A stretch of 64,000 nucleotides of DNA from Straminergon stramineum (GCA_963920665.1 OY987265.1:39623001-39687000), one strand, 5' to 3'. Positions 49,923 to 60,958 are shown, counted from the first letter of the stretch. Made by a program: numbers and translations. The notes: generated from the letters alone by a model not told the origin.

Positions 49923-50329
49923 CACTTCTAGAAAAATAGCATCCAAATCAACAAAAAACTAACAAAAAACTACTCTATTTGGTAACCCTTGGTTGTTGAT
50001 TTGGTTGCCTTGACTTGGACAGTACCTAACAAAATTCCATAAGTATTTTTGTTGATTTGGTCATGTATGAAACAATAATGAACTAAGAAAATCGTTGACC
50101 GAAATTCTGCCACGTGGCAAGCCAAAACAGCCTCATATGCAAGCTGCAATAACCGGGAGCCACCTCCTAAGGCAATCCCGCCAGCTAGCAAAGGATTGCC
50201 ACTTAGGCAAGTCTCCAACCAACAAGGCAGAGCCACCTAGGCAGCTGCTCGCCAACAAGGCAGAACCACCTAGGCAACTTGCACCAACCAAGGGGACGAC
50301 AACTAGGCAGCCCCCCATCACCCGTGTGA

Positions 50330-50400
50330 CACCTTTGAGGTTCGAACTGTGGACCTCGCGATTGAGGCCCATGGTCCTAACCAATACACCAACCTCAACA
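50330..50400 (-). repeat. tRNA-derived (SINE-head-like) sequence
   Basis: On the minus strand the sequence reads ttggtgtattggttaggacc, close to a tRNA D-arm or RNA polymerase III A box. About 30 bases later it has gttcgaacct, close to a B box. Acceptor pairing is poor, so it is not a functional tRNA. A SINE head or tRNA relic is the likeliest reading. Confidence 0.4.
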
Positions 50401-50479
50401 ATGGATACATGATGAAGGTGTAAGTTTAATTTTATATAGTTTTTCTTCATATTATTTCTTTCCTTTGTAAAAATCAGCA

Positions 50480-50818
50480 GACTTTGTTGGCCGTTTGTGC
50501 ATAGTAAAACAACTTTTTTGAAAGATATTTCAATTAAGAAAAGTTGTAATATTAAACTAAATTTCATCTCCAAAAATTCTTTTGAGATTTCAAGTTTTCA
50601 ATCAAAAGTTATGGACAAAAATTAGAGAGGGTTTTTAAAAATTTCAAAGACCATGTTCATTCCAATCCCTCTTTGATGTTTGTCCATAACTTTTGATCGA
50701 AAACTTGAAATCTCAAAAGAATTTTTGGAGATGAAAGTTAGTTTAATATTACAACTTTTCTTGTTTGAAATGTTTTTCAAAAAAGTTGTTTTACTATGCA
50801 CAAACAACCACCAAAGTC
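50480..50818. repeat. Long inverted repeat, arms about 140 bp
   Basis: agactttgttgg at the left is mirrored by ccaccaaagtct at the right, and pairing runs almost continuously through tgtgcatagtaaaacaactt, gagatttcaag and caaaagttatggacaaa. The loop is about 50 bases. The arms are highly similar, so the transcript would make a strong hairpin and could feed small-RNA production. Confidence 0.85.
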
Positions 50819-51139
50819 TATTGAGTTTAAAAAAACTCTAAATTTTGAATGATTGAGTTAAGAAAAAAAATTCTTTTTACATAGAATATTAAGCACGGTT
50901 ATTTAGACATTGCCTAGTTGAAAAAACTTATTTGAAACTCTTGTAAGTGGAAATGAACAAAAATGTGTTAAATTTTTTGTTGATTTGGATGTTGTACTAC
51001 CTAAATCAACAAAAAATTGGTTATCATTTTGTTAACTAGTGCCAAATCAACAAAATATTGTAAAAATGGTCGATACAATGTCCAAATTAACAAAAATTTG
51101 ATGATTTTTTGTTGATTTGGACATCATTTTCTAGTAGTG

Positions 51140-51690
51140 CGCCACACCTTCTTCATCCATAACTGTTGTACATTGACTCTTGTTTTCTCACATGCATTGT
51201 TTTCATTCTTTGGAGAAACTTGCCCTTGTGAAGGTGTGACAAACCCTGATTCTTCCACATTTTTGGCTACCATATCAAATGAAGTTCTCTGATCTCACAT
51301 CCCAAATAAAAGGCAAGTTTGGTGTGGATCTTTGTTAAATTCTAATTTCTTCAAGTATACTAATTTTGCTCTCTAGGATTTACATTCTTCACAAATGAGT
51401 AGGGTTGCTAGCGTGCGAGCCTGTGAGTGTGAGCTTGTGAGCGGGAAAAAAAGAAGTGGAAAAAACCATTAAGGTACCTATGACTAGGGTTGTTCTGTCG
51501 AACGTGTTTTCAGGTTTGGGTGTCGAGTTGTTCGTTTGATGTCGCATGTCGTATAAGACGAGTGTCGCATATACGAGACAAATTTGACGAGCGCGAAATT
51601 AGGGTTTAGGATTTTCGGGCAAGGTAGCCAAAATTTTTATCTTACGTGGCGGGTTGTCAACAGTGACGTGGAAAGCTTTGACCACGTCAC
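51140..51690. other. Intergenic, no gene
   Basis: Nothing recognisable except the approach to the first GCGAC minisatellite cluster. Confidence 0.5.
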
Positions 51691-51880
51691 CATAGGCAAC
51701 TGCGGGTGGGGCGCATGCGGGTAAGGTGGGGCGACCGCAGGTACCATAATGAAGGCGACTGCGGGTCCAAAATCCAGGGCGACCGCAGGTCCCAAAATGA
51801 GGGCGACTGCGGGTCCAAAATCCAGGGCGACTGCGGGTCCAACTCAGGGCGACTGAGGGTATAAAGGCGACCGCCGGTGT
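51691..51880 (+). repeat. GCGAC(C/T)GCGGGT minisatellite, cluster 1
   Basis: About nine units of the core gcgactgcgggt or gcgaccgcaggt, spaced roughly 20-25 bp with linkers such as ccaaaatccagg. The long minus frame through it (51599-51973) is a by-product of the repeat. Confidence 0.85.
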
Positions 51881-51999
51881 AAGGAAAAGGGTGATCTTGG
51901 CTTTATCCCATACGTAAGGAATTTCTTTTGTTCCATGGATGATAAGAACTTCTAATATACAACATAAATGCAATTGTCCATCTTTGAAAATTGGGTCCC

Positions 52000-52715
52000 A
52001 ATTCCCAAAAGAGAGATCTTATTGAGTCCTCATACCGAAAATGAGTATTTTTGTGAGGGGAAAGGCAAGTACATCACATCACAGAGTTCCATTGGAGATG
52101 ATTTTCATACTCACTAGTCCATCCGTTAAAGGTTAAGAGCAACCTTGTGTGCTGTTGCAATTGCAAACATGGATATAACAACCATTTCAATCTTGCTCAC
52201 GATTTAGGATCCTTCAGTTCCCATGTGCCATTGCATTCTCCTAAGCCTTAAATTAAGTATTTCACATTCTGTAGTCATTCACTCATTCATAGGAGCCTCC
52301 GAGTTCTACATGTTTTTATTACATATGGTTGGGAATTTCTAATTCAAATTTTCTACTCCTATTGAAGTGTAGAAGCCAATACCGCAATTGGATATAATAA
52401 TTACACCAAAAATAGATACAAAAACAAGAAAAAAGTAAGGATAATTAGTATTACTGTATTTATAAGTTGTATACACTAATAGAGTAGTGAGCCAATCTTA
52501 TAAATGAACTTCTACTTCAATTGTACTTCCATGAATTTTGTTAAGATCTCCACGTCTATACCTATAGAAGTCCACACTAAAGACATTGAACAAAACTTTG
52601 TAATTCTAACACTATCATGCTTTCATACTAAAGTAGATACTACACAAAACTCATCTATAGGCTATTTGCCTATGAACTTAAGCTAGAAAACTTCAACACA
52701 CCAAAATTATGCAAA
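52000..52715. other. AT-rich stretch 3' of the hAT gene
   Basis: No gene recognised. Confidence 0.5.
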
Positions 52716-52719
52716 AGCA

Positions 52720-55700
52720 TTACATTACCACTTCACTACCTCTAAATCTATATTTATAAAGGTACGGTGAAAATGTGTAATCACTAGGCACCTCATCAGC
52801 GTCAGGGTCAGAATCATCATCCGACTCCTCCCCCCTATCATTATCATCACGATTATCATTCTCGTCGTCCTCCCTTCGTACTCGTTCATTTTGCACTTCA
52901 TGTTCTACCTCTGAGTTCACGTTCCGCACTTCAGTATCCATGACGCCATCGCCGCTAGTTTGCACCAATCATTTAGTCAACCTCAATGCATCTCTTGTTC
53001 CATCAAGGTTGGATGCAGGATGTTGTCCGCCTCTACTGGATTGCCCGATGTTTCGATTCGAATTGGCTTCACCCATGATGAATCTTTGGACAACATGGTT
53101 ATGTCGTTTGGGATTTCTTTGTAGCCTCTCTTGCGTCTTCCTCAATCGCTTTTTCTATCCTCTTGTGCCTTCACGCACGAGCAAGGATGATTCTCCAGGG
53201 CCAAAAATAGAGGAGGGTTGAGTGGGTTGCGGAGTTGAAGCATGGCCTTCATTATCAATTGTCCTAAGAGGACTATTATGCAAGGGCGGCCTAGTCGCAC
53301 GGGTTGGTATAGACCTAGTCGCCCTAGCATTGTTTGCGTTTCCTCCTCCACTTAAGGGCACCGTAAGATTCCAGTTCATAACAGCTTGCAAGGGCAAGTC
53401 TGAATCATATTCCACATTTTCTGTTCTTAAGGGGCTTCATAATCGAGAAAGTGGAACGCTTGTAAGCACAACATCTTCGATGTGTGTTGGCGGTGTTGCC
53501 TCCTCTTGCCTTTCATTTACCTCAGCAACTCGAGCGGCACTTCGTAGGTTCATTACCCTTGTAGAACCCTGATCTACGACATTTGGAGATCTTGCTTCCT
53601 CAGCTCTTATGGGCATTGGACTATGTATGCCTTCATTGGGGTTGTCGGGACTACTTGCCCGAGTTGGTGATGAATTTATTGGAGGAGGTACATTCCTATC
53701 CCTAGCAGAGACATAGGGTTGCGGGGGCCTTCGCGGTGCACGTTGAATCTCCTCCTCCTCAGAGTAGTACGTATTATTCTCAGTTGTAAATGTATTTCCA
53801 TAGTTGTGTCTCCGTGGAGGACTCTTTTCACTACGAATCAGTCCTGTCCAAATATTTCCACGTAGACGCTCTTCTGCCAGCCTAATGTTCTCATTAGCTC
53901 GAGCCCTTCTAATTGGGTCGCCATCCCCTGATGATCCTGTACCTAATGGCTCTTCATTCTCTTCCGAGGTATTTCCATCCATAAGGTACTTTTCGTAGAA
54001 CACTGCAAGATTGTGTCCACGTTTCTCATGTTCAAGTTTACTATTGGTGTAGATATACACCAATGCTTCCGCCTTGGATGTGGTTAGGCGATTTTGCACT
54101 TTATTGTGCACAAACGAATACATGCTCCAATTCCTTTCACATGATGATGTTGAGCACGTCAAAGATAGAACTCTCATTGCAATTTTTGGGAGAACATTAG
54201 CACCCACAAGATTCCACCATTGATGAGGCATTATTTTACATTGTGTAATATCAGGAGCCTCTTCTAAGGGGTCAAAAGGACCTATCTTCTCTTCGAACTA
54301 CGTGAGCTCTTGCAATGCCTCCATGTATGATAATCCCAATGACTCGCTCATTTTTCGAAGCACCCGATTTAAGGCTCTTTTGGCCACACCGTCATTACGA
54401 AGGGTTCCTACTTCAATCAAGAAAGGATTTAAGAGTGCCCCTGCATAGTGTAGGTCTGTGAGCATCAATTTCCAACGAGCCTCAAATTGTGTCTCAAACT
54501 TCATTGCAGTTTCATCATTCAGAAAAAAAGGTTTGTTTCTCAAGCTCCACACGTGCTCTTGAAGAGTCTTCATAACCAACCAAGCCTTAGGCATTGCCGG
54601 GGCTTTCCCATCAAACACTCGGAGAGCAATAATGACGGGCTCCACCATGTGCAAAAAATTCTCACACTCCACCCAAAAAAATTCCGCATGAATGTCATTC
54701 CGCGCTATACGGGCTCGTGCACTCAATACATCTCCATTTTGGCGACGTTCCAAACTAGCCTCAAATTGCACATATGTCTCATCCATTATCACTCGCATCA
54801 ATGCTGACTTGCACTCCACCACACGTGATATCATGAGGAAGTTCACTGCAAAGCGTGTTTTAGAAGGCATTCGCAATGCCTTGTCCGGGGAGTACTTTCG
54901 GAAGAGAGCCAATGTGGAATGGTACCTCTTGATGTATTTTACTATCTGCGTACAACGTCGTACTATTCTCGTCACCTTGACATCCTTTGCCCAGTCTTCC
55001 AAAAGCAAGTCCAAAATGTGTGCTGCGCATCCTTGGGTATACATGTGAGGATATTTCTCTTGTAATGCCTTCAAAGTCCCCGTCATGATAGCAGCATTGT
55101 CCGTATACAGTTGGACAATGTTTTTGGGGCCAACCTCTTCTATGTATTGCGCCATCATATTGGTTGTGTACGCAATGTCCTTCTTCTCCCCCGTGGTGTC
55201 CACCGATCCAAGAAACACATCCCCCGCAGGACACACGAGCATTAAATTTAGTAATGGATAGCTATTAGTATCAGACCAACCATCCGAACAAATAGTCGCT
55301 CCATAAACTTCGATAGAGTGCTTTGTCCGCTTAGTGACCATTTTAGAAACACTTTCTTTCTTTGGCTCTATCATTCTTGTACGCAAAGCATTGTATAAGG
55401 GCGGTTGGTATCGTAGTCCTGATGCCGCTGTCTCTTTCACTGCTTTCACAAAGGCAGGATGGCGCGCAACATTGAACGCGATGCTAGCCTCATAAAAAAA
55501 GGAAGCCCACATGGTATCTAACTTTGCTCTCGTGCTACTTTGTAATGCCTCATCCATGCTAGTTTGCCTAGAAATGGAAGGGTTATTCTTCCTTCTCAAA
55601 ATTGTTTGAGGAGTGGAATCTCCTAAATCTGTAATAAGGAGCATTGGTTCATTCGTAGCACTAGGCTCCTCTGACCTGTCCCTATCCCCATCCAACATAG

Positions 55701-56040
55701 GCTCAACCACAGTCTCGTCTACAACATCAAATTCTGGAACCTCCTCATGCATTTGTTCAAAGCTCATTTCCTTTGGAACAACCCCACCACAAGTCCTAAA
55801 CTTTTGCAATACTGCCCATGGGATTTTCTTACATCGCTCCGATGCAGTCTTGCCGCCAAATCCAAAGTGACAAAATGCCCACTTTCGTACAAATATGGAG
55901 GTCCACCCACAAAAAACACATGTTCGTGTGTTTCCCGCAAATTGACGGTCAATGTCTACAACCAACCAAGGGTCCCACTCCTTCGTGGCTCTCCTTGTAT
56001 CGTTAATGGTAGTCCTCCTCCCCTCACCCCGACTAGCCAT
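52720..56040 (-). pseudogene. hAT-superfamily transposase, four in-frame stops
   Basis: A single reading frame runs from the ATG at 56040 to 52720 (about 1,100 codons) with stops at 54298 (TAG), 53437 (TGA), 53155 (TAG) and just before 52968 (TGA), and no frameshift. Order: a BED-type zinc finger near residues 35-70 (CVFCG..CHFGFGG..C); a DUF659-type catalytic core (TICSDGWSD, LYTDNAAIM, CAAHILDLLLEDW); and the hAT C-terminal dimerisation region after the first stop (QWWNLVGANVLPKIAMRVLS, SSCERNWS). Then comes an unusual polar tail ending in an acidic Asp-rich stretch (DDDSDPDADEVPSDYTFSP). It would cut and paste its own element. The first stop separates catalytic core and dimerisation region, so the copy is probably inactive unless the stop is read through or spliced out. 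Confidence 0.9.
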
Positions 56041-56264
56041 ATTGTTCCTCGCCTATGAGTTCTTCAAACAATATTATCATATGAATCAAAGCCTTGATTT
56101 AGAAAAAAGAATGGCAAAGCCACTTGCTTTGAACGGTCTTTTAAACCACACAAACCAAGTCGTTGCCCTCCAAAGAACCAAACATCCGCAAGAAGCCTCT
56201 TTTGAAGATTCAAGGCAAGAGTTCATCCCTGAAGCAAGGTGAAAACCACAGTCCGGGCCTTTAG

Positions 56265-56271
56265 CTTTATA
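56265..56271 (-). promoter_or_regulatory. TATA box of the hAT transposase gene
   Basis: TATAAAG on the minus strand, about 225 bp before the ATG and about 65 bp from the edge of minisatellite cluster 2. Confidence 0.5.
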
Positions 56272-56339
56272 CTGCCATCCTGCTAGCACCGCAAGTCACC
56301 CCCTGAGAGCCAGAATGGGTGCAGGAAACGGGCGACATC

Positions 56340-56700
56340 GTAACAGGCGCACTCGCCCCGTGGGTGACTGCGGGTCGACGGTTTGCACTAGGAGTGCGCA
56401 TGCAGATCAAAGGGTGACTGCGGGTCCAAGGGGGGCGACTGCGGGTCGAAAAAGAGGCGACTGCGGGTAAGGGGGGCGAGTGCGGGTGGAAGGGGGGGCG
56501 ACTGCGGGTAGAAAGAGGCGACTGCTGGTCTGGGGGGGGTGACTACGGGTCCAGGGGGGGGGGCGACTGCGGGTCTAGGGGGGGCAACTGCGGGTCCAAG
56601 AGGTGCGACTGCGGGTCCAGGGGGTGCGACTGCGGGTAGAAGGGGGCGACCGCGAGTCTCAAGAGGCGACTTCGGGTACTTGAAGGGCGACCGTGCTTAC
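56340..56700 (+). repeat. GCGAC(C/T)GCGGGT minisatellite, cluster 2
   Basis: About fifteen units of 19-22 bp: core gcgactgcgggt with linkers of G runs, gaaaga or ccaag. One edge (56668-56685) carries GACTTCGGGTACTTGAAG, shared with clusters 3 and 5. Confidence 0.9.
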
Positions 56701-56759
56701 GCTTTAGGACCCAAGGCCATTTTTGTTATCCCATTAGCGTTCCATCGCTGAGTTTCTAG

Positions 56760-57570
56760 ATGAAAGTCATCCTAGTTTAGATAGAGATTTTATTAAACCC
56801 TAAACACTATCCAAGGGTTTGACGTGGTATTTATAGATACTTCAAAAAAAGATTTTCGGGAGTATGGTCATAGACTTAAAGAATGCAATTTTTTTTTTAA
56901 ACAACCACATGAAGGGAAACTCATTTCAAATCCATTCCAACAAACTTAATAAAAAATAAATAGAATTAGCTTGTACTCAAATGTGGAAAAAATTAAGAAC
57001 TTTCTCTTTCAAATTAAAAAGAAAAATGGGGGACAACATTGGTTGATCAAACCATATACATGGAATCCACAACTCAAAATGTATAACTTCCATTTCTCTA
57101 TCAATTCCAAAAGTATTCTTTTGAGTACCTTTTTAGGATGTTTTTTCCCAAATTATAAATCTCAAGAAGAGTCCATACATTCACGAGGTGAAGGGCATGG
57201 GAATGTTGTCATTTACAATATGTTCAAACCATATGTTAAAATACTGAAAAGTGCAACCATATAAACTTATATTGAAACTCTCATGGATGATGCAGCTTAA
57301 ATTTATTGAGGGTTCTTTGTGTAGACTCAAAGTTACTAGAATTCTTTTCTTTTTTAAAACACTACACAAATTTAACAAGAAATTAACATTCACATAACTT
57401 GAAATCATCAAAATTTGTCAAAAATTCAAATGTTTGGATCCAAATGCAATCACATTTTCATACACAAAAAATAAAAATAAACATTCTTGTATTTCAGCAA
57501 AAATAAGGACAAAGCCTTTTTCTTCATATATCTTGGAAGAAGTACATAGTCATAAAAGAAATAAGAGCCA
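56760..57570. other. AT-rich spacer, no gene
   Basis: Lies between cluster 2 and the 3' end of the 519-codon ORF. Frames here have no coding character. Confidence 0.5.
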
Positions 57571-57576
57571 CCTAAT

Positions 57577-59136
57577 TTATACTCCATCCATTTCCCCTTG
57601 TTCTTCCCTTTTCTTCTTTTCCAATTCTATTTGGGCTCTTGCCACTCTCTCTTCCCTCTTCAAAAGAGTCAGGTCATGGTTCCACATCTTATTTTGGATC
57701 CACCACTTCTTGAACAATGACATGAACCTGATGTGTGCCTTCGGCCACAACATCTTTTCCTCCAACTTTTGTTCCAATCTTTTCACAGACGCTAACTTCA
57801 TCTTCAACTTCTCTATTTCCGTAGTGGATGATGAATCTTCAACATCCACAGACAATGAATCTGATTGCAACGACTGGTCAATAGGATCTGCATCCTTCAT
57901 CTCCTTCAAGTGGTTCAATGTTGATCTTGCCTTTTCCACACCTCCTTTTTCAATGGCAAGGTTGTTTTCTTCCATCCTACATTTTCCCATTATTGTTTGA
58001 AGTCGTTCATCCATAACAGGATTGACATTTGAACTGGAACCTCCATCTTCTCCCTTATTGAACTTGAGGTAAAATTGTTCCAGTTGTTCCATTTCTCTTT
58101 GTTGGGCTGCCAAACGAGTTTGTCCAGCTTGAATTAGTTCTTTTAGGGTGCCCACATCCTCAACCTGAATCTCTTGTGCGCTTCGCTTCTCAATGATCTC
58201 ACACTCCCTTTCTTTTTCTTCAAGATCCTTTAAAAGCATCTCCAACTTCACTTCATAGGATTCTTTCGTCCGCTGTTTATTGTCTTCTCCATGTACACCT
58301 TGATGTTCTTGTTCCATTTCACGCAATCCTTCCATGGAAGGCAAATTCATCAAGGTCAAAGGAATCTCTTCTTCGGCTTCACTCTCCCCATCCAACCTAT
58401 CTTCATTAATTTCTTGCAAGTGAGCTTGCACGTAATGGAACACTTCGTCATCTTCAGGAGGACGGACCCCTATCAGTTCCATAGACATAAAAGGTTCTCC
58501 ATCCGTTGGTGTGGTCCGTTGCATGTTGCCTTCTTTGGATACCACCAATGCTAAGTTTTCTTCCATTGATGTATCTTCCATCCTGTCCCTAGGTTCACGC
58601 AATGGCTCTTCATTGGAGTCCGATTCTCCAGTTGACGTTGACCAAACATAATCCTCATCTGCCACTCCTTCTATAATGTTCTTTTTGGGCCCTAGCCCAT
58701 CCCGAGGATTATATGAAGGACCTGCTCTGGGAATGTCTTTTGTATCTGGAAGCGTGACATTCTTGGATGTCTTGAAGGTCATCCAATCTACCGTTTTCCC
58801 CAATTGTAACTCTGCATATACCATTTGGCATATGCCCATTGAGACTTCGCTCCGTGGAATTTTTCGCTTTCCGTACAATGCTCGGTACACTTCAATACAT
58901 CTCTGGACAAATGCATCATCCTTGCAGTAATGAAGATTTGCTTGGTTTTGCTTCACATGGTGAATGTGTCGATGGTAAGGGAAGAGCTTGTCGATATGGC
59001 ACCAATCCACAAATAACTTGCAAGTCGTCAAGGTCCAATCGGAATTTACATGACGCCATCCCCGATATGCCTTAGCCGCTGGGTCAAGAAGGGCGCGTCG
59101 TTGCCTGCTATGGCGATCTCCTTTCTTCTTCGTCAT
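57577..59136 (-). CDS. Intact ORF, 519 aa, unknown, probably transposon-borne
   Basis: The longest undamaged frame in the window. The N-terminus is basic (MTKKKGDRHSRQRR) and is followed by a globular-looking part rich in Trp, Tyr, His and Cys (about residues 20-125: GWRHVNSDWTLTTCKLFVDW, MGICQMVYAELQLGKTVDWM). The middle (about 150-270) is acidic and probably disordered. The last half is strongly helical, with two heptad-like coiled-coil stretches (about 290-350 and 375-515). The basic N-terminus plus coiled coil suggests a nucleic-acid-binding, self-associating protein, such as the second protein of a transposon, but I recognise no family and see no catalytic motif. Start chosen because the upstream TATA and short leader fit the ATG at 59136. 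The frame has no stop although its neighbour hAT gene has four, so it may be younger or conserved. Confidence 0.6.
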   Translation of the reverse strand: MTKKKGDRHSRQRRALLDPAAKAYRGWRHVNSDWTLTTCKLFVDWCHIDKLFPYHRHIHHVKQNQANLHYCKDDAFVQRCIEVYRALYGKRKIPRSEVSMGICQMVYAELQLGKTVDWMTFKTSKNVTLPDTKDIPRAGPSYNPRDGLGPKKNIIEGVADEDYVWSTSTGESDSNEEPLREPRDRMEDTSMEENLALVVSKEGNMQRTTPTDGEPFMSMELIGVRPPEDDEVFHYVQAHLQEINEDRLDGESEAEEEIPLTLMNLPSMEGLREMEQEHQGVHGEDNKQRTKESYEVKLEMLLKDLEEKERECEIIEKRSAQEIQVEDVGTLKELIQAGQTRLAAQQREMEQLEQFYLKFNKGEDGGSSSNVNPVMDERLQTIMGKCRMEENNLAIEKGGVEKARSTLNHLKEMKDADPIDQSLQSDSLSVDVEDSSSTTEIEKLKMKLASVKRLEQKLEEKMLWPKAHIRFMSLFKKWWIQNKMWNHDLTLLKREERVARAQIELEKKKREEQGEMDGV

Positions 59137-59334
59137 CTTGTCGTGTCACTCTAGCGTAAAGAGAACTAGACTTTTGTTGATAATATAACCGAAGAAATGA
59201 ACTCGTAAACGTGGAAGCCACAACACGTGTAGATGCCCAAACTTCCAACCCACGAACCGGCAGTCAGACGCTTCAAGGCGGATGAAAGGCGCGGTGCGAC
59301 GAAGGAAGTGACGACTTGGGAATCCAGTATCCCC

Positions 59335-59341
59335 TTAAATA
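59335..59341 (-). promoter_or_regulatory. TATA-like box of the 519-aa gene
   Basis: TATTTAA on the minus strand, within GACTTCGGGTATTTAAGG, about 200 bp before the ATG and directly at the edge of minisatellite cluster 3. Confidence 0.5.
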
Positions 59342-59342
59342 C

Positions 59343-59770
59343 CCGAAGTCACCTAGGGCGCGTGCGGGTCTTGGGCGACCGCGGGTTTGGGTCCCACTGT
59401 TCAGAAACTGCCATTCAGGAAAAATTACAGTTTCTGGAAGGAGACCTCGGGTGCAGGGTGACCGCGGGTATAGGGGGGCGGTTGCATATGGCGACCACAG
59501 GTCTTTTCCTAGGCGACCTCGGGTAATGGGGTGACCACGGGTACAGGGGGCGGCTGCATATAGGGCGACCACAGGTCATTTCCTGGGCGACCGCGGGTAT
59601 AGGGGGTGGCTGCATATAGGGCGACCACAGGTCATTTCTTGGGCAACCGCGGGTAATAGGGTGACCGCGGGTCTCAGATTCCAAAAGGTCTTCCCCAGTT
59701 CATGACGATGGGAGCGGCTGCGTATGGGGCGACCTCGGGTCAGGGGCGTCCACGGGTCAGGGGCGCCAAA
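59343..59770 (+). repeat. GCGAC(C/T)GCGGGT minisatellite, cluster 3
   Basis: About fourteen cores (gcgaccgcgggt, gcgaccacaggt, gcgacctcgggt). Some are arranged in larger units of about 60 bp that include ggcggctgcatatagggcgaccacag. The frames through it on both strands are repeat by-products. Confidence 0.88.
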
Positions 59771-59934
59771 AAACATGAGTTTGAGTTTCTACCCTAACAA
59801 ATTGGAGGGAAGGTGTTCAAACTTTTCAAGTACCGCTCCCCCCTTTTCTGAGGATTAACTCTAGAAAATTCTAAGAATGAGGCATTCAAGACAAAGTGAT
59901 CAAAAGTTAATTAAGTAATAAAGAAAGAGAATTG

Positions 59935-60645
59935 TTTGACAAAGTGGAGAGTTGGAAAAGCCCTTCTTCCTAACATTTTATTTCTTCTTCATCCATCCAT
60001 GTGGTCATGTAAAATTCAACGTAACCATTTCCTACTTTCATTTTTGGAGGGAGTACATTAAAAGGAGACCTTTCCTTGTGGGGGGAAACGATATACAAAT
60101 AAAATACTGAAATTGTGGGATGCATGAAGAGAAATCTTTTTATCTACATCAAAAGTGGTTTTAAAAAATGGAGACATGGGAAAGCTCTTCTCCTTGACAT
60201 TTTCTTTTTCTGCATGCTCATGTAAAATTCAACATGACCATTTCCTATTTTAATTTTTAGAGGGAGTACATTTGGAGGAGACATTCCCTTTGGGGGGAAA
60301 CGATGTACAAAAAAAATACTAACACCATGAGATGCATGAAGAAAAAATCTTTTGATCTCCATAAGAAATGGTTTTAAAAAATGGAGGCTTGGGGAAGCTC
60401 TTCTCCTTCACAATTTTTTTTTCTTCGTGCTCATGTAAAATTCAACATGACCATTTCCTATTTTAATTTTTAGAGGGAGTACATTTGGAGGAGACATTCC
60501 CTTTGGGGGGAAACGATGTACAAAAAAAATACTAACACCATGAGATGCATGAAGAAAAAATCTTTTGATCTACATAGGAAGTGTTTTTTAAAAATGGAGA
60601 CTTGGGAAAGCCCTTCTCCTCGTCATTTCATTTTCCATCTTTAAA
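59935..60645 (+). repeat. Tandem repeat, about 3.3 units of 215 bp
   Basis: Landmark gagggagtacatt occurs at about 60045, 60260 and 60474, and catgtaaaattcaac at about 60007, 60223 and 60437. Units 2 and 3 are nearly identical while unit 1 is diverged. Each unit contains ggggggaaacgat and a run of A. Non-coding. Confidence 0.88.
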
Positions 60646-60922
60646 CATAGGAATTTGAATAGGGTCCTCCTCTTGATACATCAAGGGGATTTAAAACACA
60701 TTTGAAGGGGTGAATGAATATTGAATTTATTGAAGATTAAAAAGTTCGGAAATGACACCTTCAATGGTTTATATCTTACAAGTGCAAGGTTTAGGAGTTC
60801 AAACTTTTTTATGACATATAATGAAAGGCAAATCACATATGTTTATCATTTTATCCACCCTAAAAAATAGAAGTACATTACTTTTGGGGTGGCATACATG
60901 GAGAAGGTCCATGGTTTTTCTA

Positions 60923-60958
60923 TAGGGTTTAGGGTTTAGGGTTTAGGTTTAGGGTTTT
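60923..60958 (+). repeat. Interstitial telomere-like repeat (TTTAGGG)n
   Basis: About five TTTAGGG units, one shortened by a base. On the minus strand this is a string of AAACCCTAA telo-box motifs lying between a TATA box (61002-61009) and an ATG (60913-60911, inside ccatgg), so a role as a promoter or leader element is also possible. Confidence 0.85.

Larger units (their letters stand above)
49923..51139. mobile_element. CACTA-like element with internal hairpin, about 1.2 kb
   Basis: The left end CACTTCTAGAAAAATAG and the right end, in reverse complement CACTACTAGAAAATGATG, both continue into tccaaatcaacaaaaaa. This gives imperfect inverted ends of about 35 bp of CACTA type. The flanking trinucleotides differ (TTC and CGC), so the target duplication is lost or the limits are slightly off. 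Inside are a tRNA-like segment and a long hairpin. The tccaaatcaacaaaa motif recurs near both ends as subterminal repeats. Confidence 0.6.

Noticed and set aside
50330..50400. Functional tRNA gene
   Set aside because: A- and B-box-like words are present but the acceptor and T stems do not pair properly.
50095..50412. 105-codon plus and 146-codon minus frames
   Set aside because: They run through a GC-richer repeat with the tRNA-like segment and show no domain.
53804..56242. Plus-strand frames over the hAT gene
   Set aside because: Shadows of the minus-strand transposase frame.
51401..56800. hAT terminal repeats starting TAGGGTTG or TAGGGTTTA near 51410, 51484 or 51600 paired with 56800
   Set aside because: Only 8-9 bases match and the flanking 8-bp sequences differ, so no element boundary can be claimed.
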